From contig JAMJQQ010000011.1 in NCBI GenBank assembly GCA_023554445.1, forward strand, positions 1 through 13,301: a stretch of 13,301 nt of DNA, given 5' to 3'. The notes under the pieces are model-generated. The model was not told the origin of the DNA, did not search any database, and worked only from the letters and a program-made list of their open reading frames with translations. Every line of letters starts with the position of its first letter. The stretch's first letter is position 1. This document shows, one piece after another, positions 1 to 6,594 of the stretch. The translations under genes and the position numbers were made by a program. Source of the stretch: Carthagonibacter metallireducens (GTDB taxonomy: Bacteria; Gemmatimonadota; Gemmatimonadetes; Palauibacterales; Palauibacteraceae).

Positions 1-1277
1 CGGCCGAAGAGGAGCAGGACTTCGTCGGTTACGATCGGCTTCGGGTGGAGACACGGGTCCTGGAACAGGTACGGGCCGATGGGGCCCGGGCTTTCCTGCT
101 CGCGGAGAACCCGTTCTATGCCGAGGCCGGCGGACAGGTGAGTGATACCGGCTATCTCCGTGGAGAAGGCTGGGAGCTCGCGGTGGAGTCGGTGGTGCGA
201 AACGACCGGGGGCAGGCGGTGATCGTCGGAGAGCCGTCGCACGGCACGGTGCCCGATGAACCGAGCGAGGTTCTCGCCGTGGTGGAAGAGCATACGCGCC
301 GCGACACCGAACGGAATCATACCGCCACGCATCTGTTGCATGCGGCGCTGCGAGACGTGCTGGGCGAGCACGTTCACCAGGCGGGATCGCTGGTCGCGCC
401 GGACCGGCTTCGCTTCGACTTCACACATTACGGGCCACTGACGCCGGGCGAGAGGACGGAGATCGAGCGACAGGTCAACGAGGCGATCTGGACGAACGCG
501 CCGCTCGAGATCGAACATCGGGCCTACCGGGATGCACTGGACGACGGTGCGATGGCGCTGTTCGGAGAGAAGTATGGAGACACGGTGCGGACCGTACGTG
601 TTCCGGGTGTCAGTCTCGAGCTGTGCGGGGGCTGTCACGTCCGCTCCACGGGCCAGATCGGGCTGTTCCGGATCGTGTCGGAGACCGGCGTAGCAGCCGG
701 AGTCCGCAGGCTGGAAGCAGTGACCGGGCCTCGTGCCTACGCCCGTATTCTGGATGCCGACAATCTGATCTCCGATCTCGCCGACCGGTTGCGTGTCTCT
801 CCCGGGGACCTTCCGGGCCGGGTCGCGGCTCTGATCCGGGAGCGGAACGAGCTCGAGGAGAGTCTCTCGGAGCAGCGCGGCGCGTCCGCAGACGTCACGG
901 CTCGTGATCTGGTGACTTCTTCCGAGGAGGTCGGCGACGACGGTGCACGGCTGGTTCGAGCGAGTATCGGTTTGCCTGCCGGTGCCGAAGTAGCCGAGTT
1001 CGGCGACCGACTGAGGGAAGGACTCGAATCGGGGGCGGCGATCGTGCACGTCCGAACCGCTGACGGGAAAGACTCGATACTCGCGGTAGTCACCGATGAC
1101 TGGATCGGCCGCGGGGTGAAGGCCGGGGATCTGGTCAGGGCGGCGAGCCGTGCGACAGGGTCGGGTGGTGGAGGAAAGCCACATCTCGCGCAGGGAGGCG
1201 TGGGGGATCCGAAGAAGCTCGAGGCCGCGCTGGATGCGGCGGCGGAGCTGGCTCGAGTCGCGATGGGGGGCGAGTGA
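1..1277 (+). CDS. alaS: Alanyl-tRNA synthetase, C-terminal part (5' end outside window)
   Basis: This cytoplasmic enzyme attaches alanine to tRNA-Ala and hydrolyses mischarged Ser/Gly-tRNA-Ala. The reading frame is open from base 3, so the aminoacylation domain lies upstream of the window and about 424 residues are visible. The fragment opens with the conserved FVGYD segment, then the NPFYAEAGGQVSDTG stretch that begins the editing region. The editing-site zinc ligands appear as HTATH (about bases 321-335) and CGGCH (about bases 625-639). A helical linker follows (about bases 750-900). The C-Ala/DHHA1 region ends with a glycine-rich SGGGGKPHLAQGG segment (about bases 1162-1200), typical of the family C-terminus. 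A GTG at base 45 could be taken for a start, but it lies inside conserved coding sequence. The stop TGA overlaps the GTG start of the next gene (GTGA), so the two are translationally coupled. Confidence 0.97.
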   Translation, partial: AEEEQDFVGYDRLRVETRVLEQVRADGARAFLLAENPFYAEAGGQVSDTGYLRGEGWELAVESVVRNDRGQAVIVGEPSHGTVPDEPSEVLAVVEEHTRRDTERNHTATHLLHAALRDVLGEHVHQAGSLVAPDRLRFDFTHYGPLTPGERTEIERQVNEAIWTNAPLEIEHRAYRDALDDGAMALFGEKYGDTVRTVRVPGVSLELCGGCHVRSTGQIGLFRIVSETGVAAGVRRLEAVTGPRAYARILDADNLISDLADRLRVSPGDLPGRVAALIRERNELEESLSEQRGASADVTARDLVTSSEEVGDDGARLVRASIGLPAGAEVAEFGDRLREGLESGAAIVHVRTADGKDSILAVVTDDWIGRGVKAGDLVRAASRATGSGGGGKPHLAQGGVGDPKKLEAALDAAAELARVAMGGE

Positions 1278-1639
1278 CGACCCTCGATGCGACACTTCAG
1301 TGGCTGGATTCTCGTCTGGCCACGGCACCGCCCGAGCTCGCAGAGGACGTGCTGGCACTGGTGAGAAGCGCGGGGGATGCTGACCGGGGAGAAGACGGAG
1401 AGGCGGTTGCGGAACTCTTGACGCGCGCCGCCCTCATGGGCTTGACGGAGGTGGCGGACGGTCACGGACGCCGGCAGTCCGCACTGCGGCTCCTGTCTGC
1501 CGATGCGGCCCTGACCTTCGCGTTCGAAGCTGCCGCCGAGCTCGGAGCCGATGTGGCACAGTTGTGCCGCCGGACAGGTCCACGCGGGGAATTCGGTCGC
1601 CGGATGGCCGACAGACCGACCATCGGCGAGCGGCAATGA
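1274..1639 (+). CDS. Hypothetical protein, 121 aa, coupled to alaS
   Basis: I do not recognise this protein. It begins at a GTG overlapping the alaS stop (GTGA), with a G-rich stretch a few bases upstream, and ends in an ATGA overlap with the next gene. The sequence looks soluble and largely alpha-helical. It has an acidic N-terminal half (about residues 1-50), an alanine/leucine-rich core (SALRLLSADAALTFAFEAAA, about residues 69-88) and a basic tail rich in arginine (about residues 99-121). There is no signal peptide, membrane segment or obvious metal motif; the only cysteine is at about residue 98. Being framed by 4-base overlaps on both sides, with codon use like its neighbours, argues strongly that it is a real gene. 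A role linked to AlaRS or to the downstream phosphatase would be a guess. Confidence 0.8.
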   Translation: MTTLDATLQWLDSRLATAPPELAEDVLALVRSAGDADRGEDGEAVAELLTRAALMGLTEVADGHGRRQSALRLLSADAALTFAFEAAAELGADVAQLCRRTGPRGEFGRRMADRPTIGERQ

Positions 1640-2448
1640 GCGGCGACTTCGTCCCCTCCGTTCCGCTCGTCGACCTGCACTGCCATCTCGTTCCCGGAGT
1701 GGACGACGGAGCGCGCAGTACGGAGGACGCGATTCGATGGCTGGAAGCCTTCCGGGACGCGAGGATCGAACGCGTAGTCACCACGCCGCACTTGTCGGCC
1801 AGCCACATCTCGAGTTCCTGGCGTGACCGGATCGAGCGTCGTTTCGAAGATCTGAAGCGGGAAGCGGATGAGCGGGTTCCCGAGGTGAGCCTGGCTCTGT
1901 CCTTCGAGATTCGAATCGACGAGCCGGAGACGGATATGTCGGACGAGCGCCTCGCGCTCGGCGGTGGCGCCCTGCTGGTTGAGTTCCCGCAACTGATGCT
2001 GCCGGCATATCCCGACCTGATGCTGGCGAGTGTGTCGAACCAGGGCTGGCGGCCGGCGCTCGCACACCCCGAGCGATACACGGGAATCGGACGGTCCTAC
2101 GATTGGATCGAGCGGTGGCGCGAGTCGGGCGTCCTGATGGTGGTGAACGTTGGAAGCCTTCTCGGTGAGCATGGCCCGGAAGCCGAGCGGGTCGCGTACC
2201 AGATGCTCGCCCGGGGACACGCCGACTGTCTCGCGTCCGACCACCATGGACGGGACGGAAGGTCGACCATGCTCCGCGCCGGGTGGGACCGAATTGCGGC
2301 AGCGGGACATGAAGGCGTTGCCGATCTGCTGGCGTCCGCGAACCCGGAGGCGATTCTGGCAGGTGAGCCGTGCGAGCCTGTTCCGCCCGTCGATCTCGCT
2401 TCCTCCCTGGTAAGACGTCTTCGACGCATGGTGCGAGGGTCGGAATGA
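1636..2448 (+). CDS. CpsB/YwqE-type PHP-domain phosphatase
   Basis: This is a metal-dependent phosphoesterase of the polymerase-and-histidinol-phosphatase (PHP) superfamily, closest in motif pattern to the protein-tyrosine phosphatases CpsB (Streptococcus) and YwqE (Bacillus). Those dephosphorylate the tyrosine kinase that controls capsule or exopolysaccharide chain length. In the 270-residue product the metal ligands are in place. They are HCH at 15-17 within DLHCHLVPGVDDGA, TPH at 50-52, Glu91 in FEIRID, HPERY at 144-148, and Asp202/His204 in SDHH, where SDAH is commoner in the family. It has no signal peptide. The ATG at 1636 is chosen because it overlaps the previous stop (ATGA) and places the HCH motif near the N-terminus as usual; an in-frame upstream extension to 1564 is possible but unsupported. 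No partner tyrosine kinase is visible here, so the substrate is unproven. A PHP phosphatase acting on a small molecule is the alternative. Confidence 0.88.
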   Translation: MSGDFVPSVPLVDLHCHLVPGVDDGARSTEDAIRWLEAFRDARIERVVTTPHLSASHISSSWRDRIERRFEDLKREADERVPEVSLALSFEIRIDEPETDMSDERLALGGGALLVEFPQLMLPAYPDLMLASVSNQGWRPALAHPERYTGIGRSYDWIERWRESGVLMVVNVGSLLGEHGPEAERVAYQMLARGHADCLASDHHGRDGRSTMLRAGWDRIAAAGHEGVADLLASANPEAILAGEPCEPVPPVDLASSLVRRLRRMVRGSE

Positions 2449-3056
2449 TGAACAGCTCCCAAGAGGAGTCGGTGCAGGCACATCTCGAGGCGCTGATCGA
2501 GGTGCTGACCCGCTCGAGCGATGATCTCGCTGCTCCGGCAGCCAGTTATGCGGCACTGGTGATAGAGACCTTCGAGCGGGATGGAAGGATGCTGATGTGC
2601 GGAAACGGAGGAAGCGCCGCCACGGTGGAGCACGTGGCTACCGAGTACGTCGTGCGTCTGAAGCGGGAGCGGCAGGCACTTCCCGCCATCGCGCTGACGG
2701 CAGGATCCGCACAGCTCACTGCTTCGGCCAACGATTACGGCTACGAAATGGCGTTCATCCGGTTGCTGCGGGCATTCGGGCGCAAGGGCGACCTGCTCGT
2801 GATGCACTCGACGTCCGGCGAGTCGGCGAATCTGCTCGCGGCGGCCGCTGAAGCTGGCCGCATGGGCGTCGGGACCGTGGCACTGCTGGGGAAGGGCGGA
2901 GGGCGCCTGGCCGAGCTGGTCGACCTTCCGATCACCGTGCCCGCAAGCGACACGGCTCGAATCCAGGAGGTCCACCTGGCGATCGAGCACGCGGTCGCCG
3001 ACATCGTGGATGCTTATTTCGCCGATCGACGGGGAGAGCCGGAGGTAAGCAGATGA
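2445..3056 (+). CDS. gmhA: GmhA-like phosphoheptose (sedoheptulose 7-phosphate) isomerase
   Basis: A SIS-domain sugar isomerase of 203 residues, the usual GmhA length. GmhA converts sedoheptulose 7-phosphate to D-glycero-D-manno-heptose 7-phosphate, the first step towards heptose for LPS core or S-layer glycans. Seen in the sequence: a phosphate-binding CGNGGSAA loop (52-59), the catalytic Glu67 in ATEYVVR, ALPAIALT (78-85), ANDYG (95-99), the second SIS loop STSGES (122-127), ASDTARIQEVH (167-177), and His182 at the position of the catalytic His180 of E. coli GmhA. The start is ATGATG at 2445, overlapping the preceding TGA; a longer GTG start at 2370 would run deep into the upstream gene and is unlikely. 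It overlaps the SDR gene downstream by ATGA. The heptose kinase/adenylyltransferase partners (HldE or GmhB) are not in the window. DiaA-like SIS proteins are a less likely alternative because the catalytic residues are kept. Confidence 0.9.
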   Translation: MMNSSQEESVQAHLEALIEVLTRSSDDLAAPAASYAALVIETFERDGRMLMCGNGGSAATVEHVATEYVVRLKRERQALPAIALTAGSAQLTASANDYGYEMAFIRLLRAFGRKGDLLVMHSTSGESANLLAAAAEAGRMGVGTVALLGKGGGRLAELVDLPITVPASDTARIQEVHLAIEHAVADIVDAYFADRRGEPEVSR

Positions 3057-3835
3057 CCCGTTCAGATGTCTCTCTGCCGGGACTGAGAGGTAAGGCCGCC
3101 CTGGTCACAGGTGCTTCGCGCGGAATCGGTCGCGCGACGGTCGGATTGCTCGCTTCGTGCGGCGCCCGGGTCGGAATCGCGTACAATTCGGATGAAACGG
3201 CCGCTGCCAGCACGGTCGATCTCGCTCTCGCCGAGGGGGCGGAATCGGCCTGGAGTTTCGCTGCCGATCTCTCCGATCCCGCGCAGGTGGAGTCGCTGTT
3301 CGAGGAGGTGGACCGACGGTTCGATGGAGTCCTCGACCTGTTCGTGGGCAATGCAGGCATCTGGAACGAGACCCCTCGTCCGATCGTCGATCTGCCCCCG
3401 GACGAGTGGTCCGAGATGATGGCGGTGAATCTGACCTCCGTGTACCTCACGACCCGCGAAGCGGCCCGTCGGCTCGGCGATGGAGGGCGGATCATTCTCG
3501 TCACGTCCACGGCGGCTCAGAGAGGAGAGGCGGAGCACAGCCACTACGCCGCCAGCAAAGGGGCGATCCAGTCATTCGTGAAGTCGTTGGCGGTGGAGCT
3601 CGGACCACGCGGGATGACGGTCAATGCCGTCGCGCCCGGTTGGGTGGATACGGATATGTCGTCCAACGTGCTCCGGGGAGAGTTCCGTTCTGCAGTCGAA
3701 TCGGAGATTCCGGTGCGCCGGATCGCCTCACCCGCGGATGTCGCCGGACCGATCGTATTCCTCGCCAGTGACCTGGGACGCCACGTGAATGGCGAGGTGC
3801 TGAACGTCAACGGGGGGAGCGTCCTCTGCGGGTGA
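3053..3835 (+). CDS. FabG-like short-chain dehydrogenase/reductase
   Basis: An NAD(P)-dependent classical SDR of 260 residues with a full set of family motifs. These are the Rossmann TGASRGIG loop (19-26), GNAG (99-102, in place of the commoner NNAG), catalytic Asn126, Ser152, Tyr165 and Lys169 (YAASK), the APGWVDTDM segment (about 194-202) and the C-terminal VNGEVLNVNGG. This pattern matches 3-oxoacyl-ACP reductases (FabG) and many sugar or polyol dehydrogenases. The substrate cannot be read from the sequence; the position next to a GmhA-like isomerase makes a sugar substrate as plausible as an acyl-ACP. No acyl carrier protein or other fatty-acid gene lies nearby. The start ATG overlaps the gmhA stop (ATGA) and has GGAGGT about six bases upstream (3042-3047). 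It ends 10 bases before cca. Confidence 0.9.
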   Translation: MTRSDVSLPGLRGKAALVTGASRGIGRATVGLLASCGARVGIAYNSDETAAASTVDLALAEGAESAWSFAADLSDPAQVESLFEEVDRRFDGVLDLFVGNAGIWNETPRPIVDLPPDEWSEMMAVNLTSVYLTTREAARRLGDGGRIILVTSTAAQRGEAEHSHYAASKGAIQSFVKSLAVELGPRGMTVNAVAPGWVDTDMSSNVLRGEFRSAVESEIPVRRIASPADVAGPIVFLASDLGRHVNGEVLNVNGGSVLCG

Positions 3836-3845
3836 AGGGGTCGAG

Positions 3846-5198
3846 ATGATGCTGGGTTCCGGGGCTCCCGAGCTGCATCCCCCCGAGGGCTTTCGGTGGG
3901 TGGCGGACCGGCTCGAGTCTGCCGGATTCGAGGCATGGGCCGTGGGAGGAGCGATCCGCGATGCGTGGAGCGGTGACGCTCGCGCGGACTGGGATGTAGC
4001 GACCAGTGCGCGCCCCGAGCAGGTTCGCAGCCTGTTCCGCCGGACCGTTCCTCTGGGTATCGAGCACGGGACAGTAGGCGTCGTGGGGCCGGATGGTACG
4101 ATGTACGAGGTAACCACATTCAGACGAGACGTGGAGACTGACGGCCGCCACGCTGTGGTGGAGTTTTCGGACACGATCGAGGAAGATCTGGCTCGACGCG
4201 ACTTCACGATCAACGCGCTGGCCTGGCGTCCGGCGACCGGGGAACTCCGTGATCCCCACGGTGGAGTCGAGGACCTCAAGGAGGCCCGGCTACGGGCCGT
4301 CGGCGACCCGGCGGAGCGATTCGCCGAGGACTACCTGCGCGTACTGCGAGGGCTGCGCTTCGCGGGCCGGTACAGCCTGGAGTTCGATCCCTCCACCCGG
4401 GCGGCGCTCGAAGAAGCCGTCCCGGGCCTGGAGCGCCTCTCGGCGGAGCGCGTTCGAGAGGAGTTGATGAAGAGTCTCGCGGGCGAGCGGGCCGGGGAGA
4501 CTCTCGCACTCTATGCCGAGACCGGAGCGCTCGATCACTGGCTCCCCGAACTGGCGGCCGTCGCTCGAGCGGATCCCCGGTGGCAGAGCACGCTCTCGGC
4601 GATCGATGCGATTCCCCGACACCGCGTCTTCCTCCGACTGGTGCGCTTTCTGCTGGCTCTTCCGAGGGAAGAAGGCGCGGAGGAATCGCGAGGCAGCGAC
4701 TCCGGATCCGGGGCCGATTCAGCCCCGGTCAGCGCCATCATGGAACGGCTCAAGTTCTCGCGGTCGGAGGCGCGCCGGGCCGAGATACTGTGGTCGCGGT
4801 ATTTGCCCCTGGTGAGTCCGGTCGACTCGGCTGCAGCCATCCGCGAGTGGCTCTCGGAGGCCGGCCGGGACCACGCCCGCGATCTCTTCCGCCTGCACTT
4901 CGCCCTGGCTCGCGGCTCCGGTGCCATCGAATCGGAGCGAGCACTGGTGCATACCTGGCGCCGCGTGCACGACGAGCTGGTCGGCGGAGCACCCCTGGAC
5001 CTGTCAGAACTTGCGGTCGACGGAAACGACATACTCGAACTCGGCCTGCCGCACGGACCCCTGGTAGGCCTGATGCTCGAGGAGCTCCACGCACAGGTGA
5101 TCGAGGATCCGACACGCAACGACCGTGAGACTCTCCTCGCCGAGGCGCGGGAGCTGATCGAGTTGGGGGCGCTGGACGGGCTGGATTCGGGTGTCTGA
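3846..5198 (+). CDS. cca: Class II tRNA nucleotidyltransferase (CCA-adding) / poly(A) polymerase family
   Basis: A 450-residue nucleotidyltransferase of the polymerase-beta superfamily that adds or repairs the CCA end of tRNAs. The catalytic core is complete: GGAIRD (34-39), metal-binding Asp48 and Asp50 in DWDVATSA, RRDFTINA (117-124), DPHGGVEDL (136-144) and EDYLRVLRGLRFAGR (161-175). The C-terminal half is helical and ends in the GNDILELGLPHGPLVG segment usual for this group. I see no HD phosphohydrolase motif. A Ser/Gly/Glu-rich low-complexity stretch lies at about residues 275-295. The ATG at 3846 has AAGGGG five bases upstream. The class II family also contains bacterial poly(A) polymerases, and sequence alone does not separate them fully. 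CCA addition is favoured because the tRNA-Gln gene in this window lacks an encoded CCA. The gene overlaps rarA by 8 bases. Confidence 0.9.
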   Translation: MMLGSGAPELHPPEGFRWVADRLESAGFEAWAVGGAIRDAWSGDARADWDVATSARPEQVRSLFRRTVPLGIEHGTVGVVGPDGTMYEVTTFRRDVETDGRHAVVEFSDTIEEDLARRDFTINALAWRPATGELRDPHGGVEDLKEARLRAVGDPAERFAEDYLRVLRGLRFAGRYSLEFDPSTRAALEEAVPGLERLSAERVREELMKSLAGERAGETLALYAETGALDHWLPELAAVARADPRWQSTLSAIDAIPRHRVFLRLVRFLLALPREEGAEESRGSDSGSGADSAPVSAIMERLKFSRSEARRAEILWSRYLPLVSPVDSAAAIREWLSEAGRDHARDLFRLHFALARGSGAIESERALVHTWRRVHDELVGGAPLDLSELAVDGNDILELGLPHGPLVGLMLEELHAQVIEDPTRNDRETLLAEARELIELGALDGLDSGV

Positions 5199-6591
5199 CG
5201 TCGGAGCGGGACTTCCGGGCTTCTTCGATGCCGATGTCGGTCGCCGGGATCGAGCACCGCTGGCAGCTGAACCCGACGCACCTCTTGCAGCCCGGATGCG
5301 ACCACGCACCCTGGATGAGTTCGTCGGGCAGGAGAAACTGGTGGGGCCGGAGGGTGCTCTGCGCGAGTTGATCGAGCGAGACCGGGTGCCGAGTCTCATC
5401 CTCTGGGGTCCACCCGGCTGCGGAAAGACGACATTGGCAGCGATCCTCGCGGGCCGCACGGGAGCACGATTCGAGCCGTTCAGCGCTGTGACCGAGGGGG
5501 TCCCCCGGGTCCGGGAATTGATCGCTCAAGCCGCCGAGAGAAAGCGGGCAGGTGGTCCCGACACGATCCTGTTCGTGGACGAAATTCATCGATTCAACCG
5601 GGCACAGCAGGACGCTTTTCTGCCGCACGTGGAAGCGGGCACGATCGTGCTCGTCGGCGCCACCACCGAGAACCCGTCATTCGAGGTCGTCGGTCCGCTG
5701 CTGAGTCGGACGCGTGTCTTCGTGCTCGACCCTCTGGATCCACCCGCCGTCGAGGCTCTTCTGACCCGGGCGTTGTCGGATCGGGAGCGGGGGCTCGGCG
5801 ACCGCGAGCTCGAGGCCGATCCGGAAGCCCTTCGTCTACTCGCCGAAGCGGCGGATGGTGATGCGCGACGGGCTCTCAATGCGCTCGAGACGGCGGCGGA
5901 GCTCGCCGGCCCGGGCGGTCAGATCGGCCGGGAAGAGGTGGAGCGCGGTCTCCAGAGACGCTTCGCCCGCTACGACAAGTCGGGCGAGGAACACTACAAT
6001 CTGATCTCGGCCCTGCACAAAGCCGTTCGTGGCTCGGATCCGGACGGGGCCCTGTACTGGTTGGCCCGCATGGTAGAGGGAGGGGAAGATCCGATGTACA
6101 TTGCGCGCCGACTCGTGCGCATGGCGATCGAGGACATCGGACTCGCCGATCCGACGGCGTTGAGAATCGCGATGGCGGCACGCGACGCCTATCACATGCT
6201 GGGATCGCCGGAAGGAGAGCTGGCTCTCGCGGAGGCCTGCATCTACCTGGCGGTCACGCCGAAGTCGAACCGGGTGTACGAGGCGTATGGCCGTGCATCG
6301 AAGGTGGCGCGAGAGACGCCGGCCGAGCCTGTTCCGATGCACATTCGCAACGCGCCCACGGGATTGATGAAGGAACTGGGCTACGGAGCCGGCTACGAAT
6401 ACGATCATGACTGGGAGGGCGCCGTAGCACCGCAGGAGTACCTTCCGGACGCGCTGCGCGGACGTCGATTCTACGAGCCGGGAGACGCGGGCGCCGAGAA
6501 GCGGATTGCCGACCGACTGGAAGCGATCCGATCGGCCCGGGAGGACGCCCTCCGCAAACGGAGCCTGACCACCAGTGATGGGGAGGGCTGA
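5191..6591 (+). CDS. rarA: Replication-associated recombination protein RarA (MgsA), AAA+ ATPase
   Basis: A 466-residue AAA+ ATPase of the RarA/MgsA/WRNIP1 family, which acts at stalled replication forks together with SSB and recombination proteins. Seen: RMRPRTLDEFVGQ (35-47), Walker A GPPGCGKTT (73-81), Walker B FVDEIHRFN (128-136), sensor-1 region GATTENPSFEV (156-166), and the arginine-finger region LLSR just after. The C-terminal tetramerisation domain includes YDKSGEEHYNLISALHKAVR (about 264-283), MVEGGEDPMYIARRLVRMA and CIYLAVTPKSNR. Length and order of domains are normal. The start is a GTG lying 8 bases inside the end of cca, giving an N-terminus with the GFFD segment often found in RarA. 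The TGA stop is followed directly, in the same frame, by sequence that codes for the N-terminus of HflX. Confidence 0.96.
   Translation: MSDVGAGLPGFFDADVGRRDRAPLAAEPDAPLAARMRPRTLDEFVGQEKLVGPEGALRELIERDRVPSLILWGPPGCGKTTLAAILAGRTGARFEPFSAVTEGVPRVRELIAQAAERKRAGGPDTILFVDEIHRFNRAQQDAFLPHVEAGTIVLVGATTENPSFEVVGPLLSRTRVFVLDPLDPPAVEALLTRALSDRERGLGDRELEADPEALRLLAEAADGDARRALNALETAAELAGPGGQIGREEVERGLQRRFARYDKSGEEHYNLISALHKAVRGSDPDGALYWLARMVEGGEDPMYIARRLVRMAIEDIGLADPTALRIAMAARDAYHMLGSPEGELALAEACIYLAVTPKSNRVYEAYGRASKVARETPAEPVPMHIRNAPTGLMKELGYGAGYEYDHDWEGAVAPQEYLPDALRGRRFYEPGDAGAEKRIADRLEAIRSAREDALRKRSLTTSDGEG
6580..6587 (+). promoter_or_regulatory. Shine-Dalgarno sequence for hflX
   Basis: GGGGAGGG, with a GGAGG core at 6582-6586, lies inside the last codons of rarA. 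It is 7 bases upstream of an ACG codon at 6595, a good spacing for initiation there. The first standard start codon in the hflX frame (GTG 6679) has no comparable purine-rich sequence near it. This site is the main argument for a start at 6595. Confidence 0.55.
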
Positions 6592-6594
6592 GCC

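Noticed and set aside
1462..2556. Antisense open frame of 364 codons over the PHP phosphatase gene
   Set aside because: Same GC-driven shadow effect; it crosses several real genes and has no domain or plausible start context.
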